Shown: positions 9,302 to 17,539, numbered from the stretch's first letter. The stretch is 64,000 nucleotides of DNA from UBA11524 sp964542315 (GCA_964542315.1 CAZIUA010000004.1:3965-67964); one strand, 5' to 3'. Numbers and translations: made by a program. The notes: generated from the letters alone by a model not told the origin.

Positions 9302-10128
9302 GTTTGCCTCCGTAATACTGTGTCTTCGATGTAGCGGGCCACGCCGTCCTCATCATTCGTGCCGCACACGGGGAAGCCCATCGCCTTCACGTCCTCACGG
9401 GCGTTGCCCATCGCCACGCCCACACCGGCTGCTTCCAGCATGGATACGTCGTTCAGGCTGTCCCCGAAGGCGAGCAGCTCCTCCATGCGGAAGCCGAATC
9501 GCTCTGCGCACCAGCGAAGCGCATTGCCCTTGGTGGCGCGGAGCGGATTGCACTCCAGGAAGTACGGCTTGGAGCAGGTCAGCGAGGCGCGTCCGGCGAA
9601 GAGCGTGCGTGCTTCCTCCAGAAGGGAAGCGATGCGCGCCGGGTCGTCCATCATCAGCAGCTTCGTCACCGGCTGGCGGATGAACGCGGTCAGATCACCC
9701 ACATATTCGCCCTTCAGAGAGGATGACTGCGCATAGGAAACGGCATACTCATTGTCGATGGTGTAGAAAAAGCGGTCTGGCGTGTAGGTTTGACAGTAGA
9801 TGCCGCGGTCCGCCGCGAACTGAGCAACCTCGTGCGCCAGCGGCACCGGCAGCAGCTCCTGCATCAGCAGGGGACAGCCGCTTCCGTTCCACGGCGTATG
9901 ATCGGGGATTCCCCACACATCCGCGCCATTGCAGGCGATGAAGGCGGAAGCGCATCCGATGCGCTTGACCGAAGGGCGCATACTGTCCCTTGTACGGCCG
10001 GATGCAGGGAGGATCACGATGCCGCGCCGGGCGGCTTCATGCAGGATCCTCACCGTATTGTCGGAGATCGTCTGGTCGGAGCGCAGGAGCGTGTCGTCCA
10101 GGTCGAATGCGATCGCGCGAATCGCCAT
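9298..10128 (-). CDS. Cof-type HAD-superfamily sugar phosphatase
   Basis: A 276-residue HAD IIB hydrolase. Motif I AFDLDDTLL carries the nucleophile and acid/base Asp pair. Motif II Ser/Thr is in LPASGRTR, Lys is in the cap-proximal RATKGNAL, and motif IV is FGDSLNDVSML. Such proteins dephosphorylate sugar phosphates or flavin/pyridoxal phosphates; the exact substrate is not predictable. The start is ATG 10128, where GGAGGGACGACAG gives a good ribosome site. It is the first gene of the operon with hprK (4-nt overlap) and glcK, which suggests a sugar-phosphate role. Confidence 0.9.
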   Translation of the reverse strand: MAIRAIAFDLDDTLLRSDQTISDNTVRILHEAARRGIVILPASGRTRDSMRPSVKRIGCASAFIACNGADVWGIPDHTPWNGSGCPLLMQELLPVPLAHEVAQFAADRGIYCQTYTPDRFFYTIDNEYAVSYAQSSSLKGEYVGDLTAFIRQPVTKLLMMDDPARIASLLEEARTLFAGRASLTCSKPYFLECNPLRATKGNALRWCAERFGFRMEELLAFGDSLNDVSMLEAAGVGVAMGNAREDVKAMGFPVCGTNDEDGVARYIEDTVLRRQT

Positions 10129-10168
10129 CTGTCGTCCCTCCATGCATGCGGTAATGTTGGTATCTGCT

Positions 10169-10197
10169 ATTATAGCAGAAAAAACGCGTGAACGCAA
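10169..10197 (-). promoter_or_regulatory. SigA promoter of the HAD-hprK-glcK operon
   Basis: Minus strand: -35 TTGCGT, exactly 17 nt, -10 TATAAT. The -10 lies inside a short palindrome (TCTGCTA...TAGCAGA) that could be an operator. It is divergent from the GH3 gene. Confidence 0.8.
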
Positions 10198-10321
10198 TAC
10201 GGGACAAATTTTGAGCATAAGCAGGCAAATAATCAGCAAAAATGCAGGCAGGAAAACAGGAAGAATAATGGAATATTATAAAAGATGATATCAGTCCGTT
10301 TCCGGAAGGAGAATATCTGCT

Positions 10322-12412
10322 ATGATGAACCGCGATGAAGCACGCCGCATGGCGCATGAACTTGTGTCCCAGATGACGGTGGAGGAGAAGGCGTCCCAGC
10401 TGCGCTTTGATTCGCCTGCGATCTCGCGTCTGGGCATCCCGGCCTATAACTGGTGGAATGAAGCGCTGCATGGCGTGGCCCGTGCCGGCACGGCGACGGT
10501 CTTCCCCCAGGCGATCGGCCTGGCTGCGATCTTTGATGAGGACTTCCAGGAGGAGGTCGGCAAGGTCATCAGCCATGAGGCGCGCGCGAAGTATAATGGA
10601 CAGTCCGCCCATGAGGATCGCGATATCTACAAGGGTCTGTCGATGTGGAGCCCCAATATCAACATTTTCCGCGATCCCCGCTGGGGACGCGGCCATGAGA
10701 CCTACGGCGAGGATCCCTACCTGACCACGCGCCTGGGTGTGCGGTTCATCAAGGGCCTGCAGGGGGATGGCAAGTACCTCAAAACTGCGGCGTGCGCCAA
10801 GCATTTTGCGGTGCATTCCGGCCCGGAAGCCATCCGCCATGAGTTCGATGCGAAGGTGGGTCAGAAGGACCTGTGGGAGACCTATCTGCCGGCCTTTGAG
10901 GCAGCTGTGAAGGAAGCCGGTGTGGAGAGCGTCATGGGCGCGTATAACCGCGTCAACGGCGAGGCGGCCTGCGGCTCCAAGACGCTGCTGGTGGACATCC
11001 TGCGCGACAAGTGGGGCTTTGAAGGTCATGTGACCAGCGACTGCTGGGCGATCCGCGATTTCCACACCCGTCATTTCGTGACCAATACGGCGCCGGAATC
11101 CGCCGCGCTCGCGCTCAAGATGGGCTGTGACGTCAACTGCGGCAATACCTATCTGCACATGATGCAGGCCTATCAGGAGGGCCTTGTCACCGAGGAGGAC
11201 ATCACCCGTGCATGCGAGCGGATGTATACCAGCCGCATCCTCATGGGTCTGATGGCGGACGACTGCGAGTACGACGCGATCCCCTTCACCGACAATGATT
11301 CCGACGAGAACAACGCCCTTGCGCTGGCGGCGGCGGAAAAGTCGATGGTGCTGCTGAAGAACAACGGCATCCTGCCGCTGGATCCGGAAAAGGTCAGGAC
11401 CATCGCGGTGGTCGGCCCCAATGCCAACTCCATCCCCGCGCTGGAGGGCAATTACAACGGCACCTCCAGCCGCTATGTGACCTTCCTGGAGGGCATCCGT
11501 GCCTATGCCGCGGCGCAGGGCATCCGCGTGCTGTATTCCGAGGGCGCGCACCTCTTCCATGACAAGATGCAGAATCTGGGGCAGGTGGATGACCGTCTGG
11601 CGGAGTGCAAGCTCGTTGCTGAGAATGCCGATGTGGTCATCGCATGTGTCGGCCTGGACGCTACGCTGGAAGGCGAAGAGGGCGATACCGGCAACTCCTT
11701 CGCGTCCGGTGACAAGAAAACCCTTGAGCTGCCTGAATCCCAGCAGCGCATGCTGGATGCGCTCGCTTCGACTGGCACACCGCTGGTGACCGTGGTGGCT
11801 GTTGGCTCCGCGCTGAATATCCCCCAGGGCGATGTGCAGCTGCTGGCCTGGTATCCCGGTCAGGCGGGCGGCACGGCGCTGGCGGAGATCCTCTTTGGCG
11901 AAGTCAGCCCCTCCGGCAAGCTGCCGCTGACCTTCTATCACGGCGTGGAGGAACTGCCGGACTTCACCGATTACAGCATGAAGGAGCGCACCTACCGCTA
12001 CTTCACCGGCAAGCCGCTGTATCCCTTCGGCTTCGGCCTGAGCTACACCGCCTTTGAGGTGAAGGACTGCGCGGTGGATGCCGAAAACGGCTGGGTGACC
12101 GCGACGGTCAGCAATACCGGCAAGATGGACGGCGAAACGGTCGTGCAGGTGTATGTCCGCGATACGCAGAGCGCCTTCGAGGTGCCGAACACCCATCTGG
12201 CTGGCTTTGCGCGCGTGGCGCTGGCTGCTGGCGAGGAAAAGCAGGTTGCTGTCAAGCTGGACAAGCATGCCTTTACCGTGGTCAATGACGACGGCGAGCG
12301 CATCGCTGACGGCAAGGTCTACGATGTGTACTGCGGCTTGAGCCAGCCCGATGCCGTTTCCGTTGCGCTGATGGGTCAGGCACCGGTGAAGATGACTGTC
12401 ACCTTCGAATAA
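10322..12412 (+). CDS. Glycoside hydrolase family 3, beta-xylosidase-like
   Basis: A 696-residue three-part GH3 enzyme. It has an N-terminal (beta/alpha)8 barrel with NEALHGVAR and KHFAVHSGPE. The nucleophile Asp240 is in VTSDCWAI, the form usual in beta-xylosidases. An alpha/beta sandwich follows (VVGPNANS), and the C terminus is a fibronectin III-like domain (YPFGFGLSYT onward). There is no signal peptide, so it should act in the cytoplasm on imported oligosaccharides, removing xylose (or arabinose/glucose) from the non-reducing end. The start is ATG 10322 behind GGAAGGAG. It is a single gene with its own terminator, divergent from the HAD-hprK-glcK operon. Confidence 0.9.
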   Translation: MMNRDEARRMAHELVSQMTVEEKASQLRFDSPAISRLGIPAYNWWNEALHGVARAGTATVFPQAIGLAAIFDEDFQEEVGKVISHEARAKYNGQSAHEDRDIYKGLSMWSPNINIFRDPRWGRGHETYGEDPYLTTRLGVRFIKGLQGDGKYLKTAACAKHFAVHSGPEAIRHEFDAKVGQKDLWETYLPAFEAAVKEAGVESVMGAYNRVNGEAACGSKTLLVDILRDKWGFEGHVTSDCWAIRDFHTRHFVTNTAPESAALALKMGCDVNCGNTYLHMMQAYQEGLVTEEDITRACERMYTSRILMGLMADDCEYDAIPFTDNDSDENNALALAAAEKSMVLLKNNGILPLDPEKVRTIAVVGPNANSIPALEGNYNGTSSRYVTFLEGIRAYAAAQGIRVLYSEGAHLFHDKMQNLGQVDDRLAECKLVAENADVVIACVGLDATLEGEEGDTGNSFASGDKKTLELPESQQRMLDALASTGTPLVTVVAVGSALNIPQGDVQLLAWYPGQAGGTALAEILFGEVSPSGKLPLTFYHGVEELPDFTDYSMKERTYRYFTGKPLYPFGFGLSYTAFEVKDCAVDAENGWVTATVSNTGKMDGETVVQVYVRDTQSAFEVPNTHLAGFARVALAAGEEKQVAVKLDKHAFTVVNDDGERIADGKVYDVYCGLSQPDAVSVALMGQAPVKMTVTFE

Positions 12413-12435
12413 AATGGTATGAAATAGTGCAAGAA

Positions 12436-12458
12436 GGGTCGCACGCGCGGCCCTTTTT
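12436..12458 (+). terminator. Terminator after the GH3 gene
   Basis: Seven-bp stem GGGTCGC/GCGGCCC, ACGC loop, then TTTTT, 24 nt past the stop codon. Confidence 0.85.
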
Positions 12459-12552
12459 CGCATGATGTGATCTTTTTTGCCGGAAAATGCAGGGAAATCC
12501 GCAGGAAAAACGTTGTTATAGGAGAATTACACAAATTGGGATGTGATCTGCA

Positions 12553-13524
12553 ATGAAAAAACTGCTTTGCCTGCTGATGCTCCTCCTTCTTCCGGCGACG
12601 GCGCTGGCTGTGACCGGCCCTGCAGGGGAAGAATTGCCTGATCTGCCGCCGTGGCAGGGGAAGATCCGCATGGAGACCCGTCTGCGCACGGTCAAGGACA
12701 TGAACAGCCGTGCTTGGCTGGGCAAGGTGCCGGAGGATGCGACGCTGGATGTCTACGCGGTGGAGGGCGATTGGTGCATCTGCGGCTATGCGGGCGAGAT
12801 CGGGTATATCCCCTATGACAGGATGTACCAGTTCTACCGCATGACGGATGAACCGCTGCCGGCCGCGTCGATCGTGGAAGGCATCGCGACGCTGACCAGC
12901 GAGACCTTCCTCATGGTGGAGGGTTATGCGGGCAATACGCTGCCGGCCGGTACGAAGGTCTGCGCGCGCAAAACCGGCCTCGTTCCCATGATGCAGGCCA
13001 AAACGCAACTGTCCGTGTTCAATTTTACCTTCGAACCCTTCGTCCCGGCGTCGGAAGCGCTCCCCGGTGACATGCTCTACGGCTATACCACCTTCTATCA
13101 TGATAGCATGGGCGGCAAGTATCCTGCCAACCGGGAATTCAACATCGCCCTGGCGGTGGAGCGCCTTCAGGGCGTGGTGATCCAGCCGGGCGAAACGTTC
13201 AGCTTCAACAGCCTCTGTGGGCCGTATACAGCGGACAATGGCTACAAGCTGGCCAAGAACATCTCTGATTCGGGCTATGGCTATGGCGGCGGCGTGTGCC
13301 AGGTCAGCACCACCATCTTCAATGCCGTGCAGGGCATCGATCACCGGCTGGACACCTGGTATGTACACTCCTATTGGGGCGTGCAGTATGTGCCGCGCAC
13401 GATGGATGCTGCAGTGTCGTCCGTGCGGGATTTCTCCTTCCGTAATGCGGAGGAATTCCCGGTCGCCATGGAGACCACCGCGCAGGATGGCGTGCTGACG
13501 GTGATCTTCCGCCGGGCGGAATGA
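12553..13524 (+). CDS. Secreted VanW family protein (copy 1)
   Basis: A 323-residue exported protein. Residues 1-20 are a signal peptide ending ALA. An SH3-like segment follows (residues ~35-110, containing WCICGYAGEIGYIP). The C-terminal VanW domain (~165-320) has the hallmark ETFSFNSLCGP and YGYGGGVCQVSTTIFNA. The function of VanW is unknown; it occurs with vancomycin-resistance genes in some enterococci but is widespread in Clostridia, where a cell-wall role is assumed. It is followed 44 nt later by a paralogue of the same architecture. No Van ligase or regulator is nearby, so this is not a resistance cluster. Confidence 0.85.
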   Translation: MKKLLCLLMLLLLPATALAVTGPAGEELPDLPPWQGKIRMETRLRTVKDMNSRAWLGKVPEDATLDVYAVEGDWCICGYAGEIGYIPYDRMYQFYRMTDEPLPAASIVEGIATLTSETFLMVEGYAGNTLPAGTKVCARKTGLVPMMQAKTQLSVFNFTFEPFVPASEALPGDMLYGYTTFYHDSMGGKYPANREFNIALAVERLQGVVIQPGETFSFNSLCGPYTADNGYKLAKNISDSGYGYGGGVCQVSTTIFNAVQGIDHRLDTWYVHSYWGVQYVPRTMDAAVSSVRDFSFRNAEEFPVAMETTAQDGVLTVIFRRAE

Positions 13525-13567
13525 TCCGTCGATCCTGGGAATCAAATCGACCGAAAGGGGAGCCCCT

Positions 13568-14602
13568 GTGAAGAAAAATGTGTTGATCCTCCTTGTGCTG
13601 CTGCTGTGCATGCTGCAGGTCTCCGCGCTGGCGTGGGAAAAGCCGGTTTATATTGAGGAAGATATTCCTTCCGAGCCGCAGTGGACGGCTGAGAACCGCG
13701 TCCTGACCCGCATCCGCAAAGAGAAGGACATGAACAGCAAGGACTGGCTCGCGCGCGTGAAGGTGACCGAGCGCGTGAACGTCTATTATTGGACGGAAGA
13801 GTGGTGCGTCTGTGAATTTGACGGCGATATCGGCTATATGCCCACGGAACGCCTGTGGAATTTCGTCCAGCTGACGGACACGCTGCTGCCGGCCTCAACG
13901 CCGGTGGAAGGCGTCGCAACCATGACGCAGGAGGCCTTCCTGTCGGTGGAAAAGTACTCCGGCAATGCCCTCAAGCCCGGACAGGTGCTCTGCACGCAGG
14001 AAAACGGCCTTGTCCCCATGATGCGCCTGACTACCACCCTGCCGGAAGGCAGCTTCACCTTCGAGCCCTTCGTTTCCGCGCAGGAGGCGCAGCCGGGCGA
14101 CGCGATCTACGGCTTTACGACCTTCTATAATGCGGATCTGGGCGGAAAGTATCCCGAAAACCGCGACCACAATCTTGAATTGGCCGTTGAGCGCCTGCAG
14201 GGCATCACCATCCAGCCGGGGGAGAAGTTCTCCTTCAATGAGCATTGCGGTCCGTACAAGAAGTCAAACGGCTACCTCAAGGCGAAGAATGTTTCCAAGG
14301 ACGGTTATGGCTACGGCGGCGGTGTGTGCCAGGTGAGCACCACCATCTTCTGTGCCATCGGCGGCATCGATTATACCCTGGGCGACTGGCAGCTGCATTC
14401 CTATTCCGGTGTGAAGTACGTTCCGCGCAACCTTGATGCAGCGGTCTCGACCTACCGCGATTTTTCCTTCTATAATGATGAAGCCTTTCCACTGGACATG
14501 CAGGTCCTTGCGGGCGATGGCGTGCTGACGGTCATCTTCCGCCATGGCGGCGAAAAGACTGAAGACGCCGCAGATCCCGTGATCACTGCGCGATCGATGT
14601 GA
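13568..14602 (+). CDS. Secreted VanW family protein (copy 2)
   Basis: A 344-residue paralogue of the preceding gene, with the same order of parts: signal peptide (residues 1-18, ending ALA), SH3-like segment (WCVCEFDGDIGYMP) and C-terminal VanW domain (EKFSFNEHCGP, YGYGGGVCQVSTTIF). The start is GTG 13568 with AAAGGGGAG upstream. The two copies share motifs throughout but clearly differ, so the duplication is not recent. They are co-oriented and 44 nt apart, hence probably co-transcribed. The C-terminal tail beyond the VanW domain is short and lacks a G5 domain or anchor. Confidence 0.85.
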   Translation: MKKNVLILLVLLLCMLQVSALAWEKPVYIEEDIPSEPQWTAENRVLTRIRKEKDMNSKDWLARVKVTERVNVYYWTEEWCVCEFDGDIGYMPTERLWNFVQLTDTLLPASTPVEGVATMTQEAFLSVEKYSGNALKPGQVLCTQENGLVPMMRLTTTLPEGSFTFEPFVSAQEAQPGDAIYGFTTFYNADLGGKYPENRDHNLELAVERLQGITIQPGEKFSFNEHCGPYKKSNGYLKAKNVSKDGYGYGGGVCQVSTTIFCAIGGIDYTLGDWQLHSYSGVKYVPRNLDAAVSTYRDFSFYNDEAFPLDMQVLAGDGVLTVIFRHGGEKTEDAADPVITARSM

Positions 14603-14625
14603 TCGAGTGTGAATGACCCAAAACG

Positions 14626-14666
14626 CAAAAAGCCGTGCCTCCGCATTGGGAAGCACGGCTTTTTTG
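14626..14666. terminator. Bidirectional terminator between vanW2 and the kinase
   Basis: Perfect 8-bp stem AGCCGTGC/GCACGGCT flanked by an A-run on the left and TTTTTT on the right. It serves the plus-strand VanW pair and the minus-strand murI-kinase transcript. Confidence 0.9.
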
Positions 14667-14669
14667 CTG

Positions 14670-15195
14670 TCAGATGATCGAATGGGCCTGCAGGAAGAAT
14701 GTGATGCGCAGAATATTCTCCGGGACGGGGCGAGTGCCGTCCACATGCAACACGGGGAGTTCGAGCGGTACCAGCCAGCGGGCGGCATAGTCCTCCGGGC
14801 GGCGGCTGATGAGGTCGAAAAATGCCGTTTCGCTTGCGTACAGGTCGCCGCCTGGGAGGGCGCGTTCGCCGAAACGATCCACGGAGCGCTGCCGGACGGA
14901 CTTTCCGCGGGACGTCCAGCAGCACGGCTGCCTGATAATGCGGCAACACCGCTGTGGCGTAGTTCCCACGCACCGCAGCGAACACAAAATGCTCGTCCTT
15001 CGTGATTTCGGCCAGCAGCAGGCGCCCGACCTCCTCCTGACTGCGCTGCGCCACATAGGGCTGGTCAGGGTCAGTCTTGGCAAAGTAGAGATCCTCGTTG
15101 TCGATGAAGCACCAGCCCAGCGCATCCGCCAGCGCGTGCCCCAGCGTGCTTTTGCCGCAGCCGTTCAGGTCGCACAGAATGATGCCCATATTCAC
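14670..15195 (-). pseudogene. P-loop small-molecule kinase-like gene, frameshifted
   Basis: The N-terminal part reads LCDLNGCGKSTLGHALAD, a P-loop (shikimate/gluconate kinase-like), and continues to LLDVPRK. The reading frame then shifts at about 14893-14904, and the homologous continuation RQRSVDRFGERALPGGD through to the stop at 14670 is found in another frame. The rejoined product would be ~174 residues. The break falls in AAAGTCCGTCCGG, where GTCCG is repeated with overlap, consistent with a small deletion or slippage. The GTG start (15195) overlaps the murI stop codon (GTGA); ATG 15189 is an alternative. It may be a true pseudogene or a sequencing error. The substrate of the intact family is unknown. 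Confidence 0.7.
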
Positions 15196-15947
15196 GCCCT
15201 CTCCAACAGCCGCCGCATGATGGGCAGCACGGTCGCCGGATCGCCGCTGGTCTCCAGTGTGACGCTGCCCTCGCTGTCCGAAAGCAAGTCGTTTGCCGTC
15301 AGCACCCGGCGAAGTTGCCGCGCCGTGCCCTCGTTGCCATCCAGGATGGACACGCTGGACGGCACAAGCTCCTTCAGTAGCGGGCGCAGGAACACATAAT
15401 GCGTGCAGCCCAGCACAATGGCATCCACCTTCGTCAGGTCATAGGGGGAGAGCAGCTCCAGCAGGTAGAGCCGTGCCTCCTCGTTCGCCTCGCGCTCGAC
15501 AAGCTCCATCAGCCCCGGACAGGGCAGCGGGATCGCGCCCTCGCCATAGCGCTCATACAGCGCGCGGAATTTCTCCAGCCGCAGCGTCATCGGCGTGGCC
15601 ATGACCAGGATGCTGCCGTCTTTGCGCAATTCGTGCGCCGGCTTGAGCGCCGGCTCGATGCCGATGATGGGCAGATCGTACTGGGCGCGTAGTTCGGCAG
15701 CCGCGACGGCGGTGGCGGTGTTGCAGGCGATGACCACGGCCTTGACGTCCTGGGCGAGCAGATGCGTCATGATGCGCCGGACGCAGCCCATCACCTCATC
15801 GCGGGATTTTGTGCCGTAGGGGGCATTCGCCGTGTCGCCGTAAAAGAGGAAGCGTTCCTGCGGAAGCTCCCTGCGCAGGACGGCCAGTGTGCCGATGCCT
15901 CCCACGCCGGAATCGAAAACCCCAATGGGGCTGCTGCGGTCTGCCAT
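15192..15947 (-). CDS. murI: Glutamate racemase
   Basis: A 251-residue cofactor-independent racemase making D-glutamate for peptidoglycan. The two catalytic Cys are in VIACNTATA and LGCTHY, and the N-terminal IGVFDSGVGG and YGDTANAPYG motifs are present. The start is ATG 15947 (GAAGGGAAGG upstream); in-frame upstream Met codons lack a ribosome site. A TTGCAT-N17-TATAAT promoter lies 37 nt upstream. It is followed by the frameshifted kinase with a 4-nt overlap. Together with ddh at 59012 this supports a meso-diaminopimelate-type peptidoglycan. Confidence 0.94.
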   Translation of the reverse strand: MADRSSPIGVFDSGVGGIGTLAVLRRELPQERFLFYGDTANAPYGTKSRDEVMGCVRRIMTHLLAQDVKAVVIACNTATAVAAAELRAQYDLPIIGIEPALKPAHELRKDGSILVMATPMTLRLEKFRALYERYGEGAIPLPCPGLMELVEREANEEARLYLLELLSPYDLTKVDAIVLGCTHYVFLRPLLKELVPSSVSILDGNEGTARQLRRVLTANDLLSDSEGSVTLETSGDPATVLPIMRRLLERA

Positions 15948-15983
15948 GAAATACGCCTTCCCTTCAACCATACAGATGGGAAT

Positions 15984-16012
15984 ATTATACCGCCGAACGG
16001 GTTGGAATGCAA
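15984..16012 (-). promoter_or_regulatory. SigA promoter of murI
   Basis: Minus strand: -35 TTGCAT, 17-nt spacer, -10 TATAAT. Confidence 0.85.
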
Positions 16013-16285
16013 TGCCTGTTTTACGGGGGACGATGTAAGTGGTCTGACATTTGCTATTGACGAACGGCTGCACATGTGAAATAATATACGATGTGAAGAG
16101 AAACTGATGGGAATAAAAAAAGCGCCAGAGTCAAACGGCTCAAAACGCTTACGAAACGCTTGAACGGCCGGGTACTTTTGCCTGCGAGCATTGCGGCACT
16201 GATCGAAGCCGTCCGGTGATTCGCTGTATATGGGGCGAAAATCCTTCTTTATGTCCTGAGCAAACCATAACCAGGGGGAAAAGTA
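16013..16285. other. Intergenic region without an identified gene
   Basis: About 270 nt between the murI promoter and the 33-codon gene at 16286. It holds the close direct repeats AACGCTTA/AACGCTTG near 16143-16163 and several small GC stems, and an A7 tract near 16115. No clear promoter, riboswitch motif or protein-coding frame was found. It may be the leader of the small genes that follow. Confidence 0.4.
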
Positions 16286-16387
16286 ATGGGTACTGTAACA
16301 AAAATCCTGCCCATTGCAGCAGCGGTGTTGGCTCTTGCTTCACTTTTTGTTTCTTGTCTTGCCAGAAAGGAGCGAAAAAGCAAATGA
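16286..16387 (+). CDS. 33-residue single-pass membrane microprotein
   Basis: A very short gene: ATG 16286, behind CCAGGGGGAAAAG, encodes 33 residues ending in TGA at 16387. The product is one hydrophobic helix (residues ~7-26, VTKILPIAAAVLALASLFVS) followed by a basic tail ARKERKSK. This positive-inside pattern predicts an N-out single-pass membrane peptide, or an uncleaved signal-like anchor. Its stop codon overlaps the start of the next gene (ATGA), so the two are translationally coupled. No family is recognised. The good ribosome site and the coupling are the main support. Confidence 0.6.
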   Translation: MGTVTKILPIAAAVLALASLFVSCLARKERKSK

Positions 16388-16575
16388 AACTCAGACCGCA
16401 AAAGGGCAACGGTGGGCATATCACCAGCTACAATGTGATCATCGGCAGCAAAGAAGCCCGCGAAGCCGGATTGCTGATGGAGGACGGCGCGCCGAAGTCC
16501 GTCCGCAAGATCGTCTACCCGGCGGAGCGCCGGATCATCATCGAATTGGACACATCAGTGACCGAGGGGGAGTAG
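16384..16575 (+). CDS. Small conserved hypothetical protein (63 aa)
   Basis: A 63-residue soluble protein starting at ATG 16384 (AAAGGAG 11 nt upstream). It begins MKLRPQKGNGGHITSYNV and contains NVIIGSKEAREAGL and a strand-rich C terminus (RRIIIELDTSV). Compact beta/alpha composition suggests a small folded domain. It overlaps the upstream 33-codon membrane microprotein by 4 nt. I do not recognise a characterised family. DUF951 lies 120 nt downstream with its own promoter. Confidence 0.6.
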   Translation: MKLRPQKGNGGHITSYNVIIGSKEAREAGLLMEDGAPKSVRKIVYPAERRIIIELDTSVTEGE

Positions 16576-16633
16576 CCGAAAGGCCGCTCCCTTTTTTCGT
16601 CGCAGCGATGCGCATGCGCCATGCCTGTTTTGC

Positions 16634-16662
16634 TTGCGCTTTCCAGCGAATCGCGGTATAAT
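16634..16662 (+). promoter_or_regulatory. SigA promoter of DUF951-lepB
   Basis: -35 TTGCGC, 17-nt spacer, -10 TATAAT, 33 nt upstream of the GTG start at 16695. Confidence 0.85.
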
Positions 16663-16694
16663 AGGACGAATGTGTGATAAGGAGGATGAAGCCT

Positions 16695-16907
16695 GTGGTA
16701 GATACCCGTCAGGAGATCCGCATCGGCGATGTGATCCAGACGCGCAAGCCCCATCCCTGCGGCTCCAGCGAATGGAACGTGACCCGTACCGGGGCGGACA
16801 TCAAGATGAAATGCAGCGGCTGCGGACGCATCGTCATGCTCGACCGCGAGACCTTCCTCAAGCGGCGGAAAAAGGTGCTCGTCCAGGGCCCGGCGGTGAC
16901 GGAATGA
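16695..16907 (+). CDS. DUF951 zinc-ribbon-like protein
   Basis: A 70-residue DUF951 protein. The family pattern is clear: IRIGDVIQTRKPHPCGSSEW, then KMKCSGCGRIVMLDR with a CxxC pair, and a basic C terminus. The start is probably GTG 16695, because AGGAGG is correctly spaced for it; the in-frame ATG 16686 is too close to that site. DUF951 proteins occur throughout Firmicutes, often near rpsF/ssb or parB, and have no firm function; nucleic-acid binding is inferred from basic charge and the Cys pair. The stop codon overlaps the signal peptidase start (ATGA). Confidence 0.85.
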   Translation: MVDTRQEIRIGDVIQTRKPHPCGSSEWNVTRTGADIKMKCSGCGRIVMLDRETFLKRRKKVLVQGPAVTE

Positions 16908-17428
16908 TGGCCTGGGTGGCCGAATTCCTCGTCAGCCTGTGTGCGGCGCTGTTACTGCGCTTCTGCGTGCTTAATTTCGCCCGTATCAAGGGGCACAGCA
17001 TGATGCCCACCCTCCGCGATGGCGAAAGGGTGCTGGTGTGGCGGCTGAATTACCTCTTTCGTGCGCCGCGCAGGCAGGAGGTGGTCATCTGTCACTATCC
17101 CGGACGGCGGATGAAGCACTGCAAGTGGTGGCCGCAGGCCTTCGTCAAGCGGGTGATCGGCTTGCCGGGCGATACGATCGAATTTGCGGACGGTGTTGTG
17201 CACGTCAATGGCGAAGCGCTCGATGAGCGCTATCTGGATCCGGCGCGCTGCCGCTTCCTGCGGGATCGTGCGCCGCTGACCCTCGGCGCGGATGAGTATT
17301 TCGTCATGGGGGACAACCGCGACCGCTCCAACGACAGCCGAAGTGTCGGGCCGATCCGCCGCAGGGACATCCGCGGCAAGGTCGTCTGCACCCTCTGGCC
17401 GCTGAAAAACGTGCGGTTCGTCCGCTAA
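16904..17428 (+). CDS. lepB: Signal peptidase I
   Basis: A 174-residue type I signal peptidase. One N-terminal membrane helix (residues ~5-24) is followed by the catalytic Ser32 in KGHSMMPTL and Lys82 in VKRVIGLPGD. The C-terminal conserved MGDNRDRSNDSR box completes the Ser-Lys protease fold. It cleaves exported preproteins on the outer face of the membrane, including the many AxA-type signal peptides encoded in this window. ATG ATG at 16904/16907 gives two possible starts overlapping the DUF951 stop codon. Length is normal for the short Gram-positive form. Confidence 0.93.
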   Translation: MMAWVAEFLVSLCAALLLRFCVLNFARIKGHSMMPTLRDGERVLVWRLNYLFRAPRRQEVVICHYPGRRMKHCKWWPQAFVKRVIGLPGDTIEFADGVVHVNGEALDERYLDPARCRFLRDRAPLTLGADEYFVMGDNRDRSNDSRSVGPIRRRDIRGKVVCTLWPLKNVRFVR

Positions 17429-17462
17429 CGGACAACATCCGCCAGATTGTTACAAAGGTTTC

Positions 17463-17491
17463 TTGCGTCCCATAGGGAAGTGTGCTATAAT
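17463..17491 (+). promoter_or_regulatory. SigA promoter of the secreted 512-aa protein
   Basis: -35 TTGCGT, 17-nt spacer, -10 TATAAT, 48 nt upstream of the ATG at 17540. Confidence 0.85.
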
Positions 17492-17539
17492 CAGAATGAA
17501 TTCTTTTGTTCATATCAGTTTCGAAGGTTGGTGACCTGT

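Noticed and set aside
7133..9334. A 733-codon frame antisense to glucokinase and hprK
   Set aside because: It spans two well-supported genes and the XRE start region and has no features of its own.
10037..12463. An 808-codon frame antisense to the GH3 gene
   Set aside because: His/Arg/Gly-rich composition without domains; the plus-strand GH3 enzyme has all catalytic motifs.
12553..14602. A vancomycin-resistance cluster because of VanW
   Set aside because: No VanR/S, VanH, ligase or VanX homologue is nearby; VanW domains are common in Clostridia.
16013..16285. A riboswitch or structured RNA before the 33-aa gene
   Set aside because: Compared by eye with THF, c-di-GMP, T-box and other common motifs; no conserved core was found, only short repeats.
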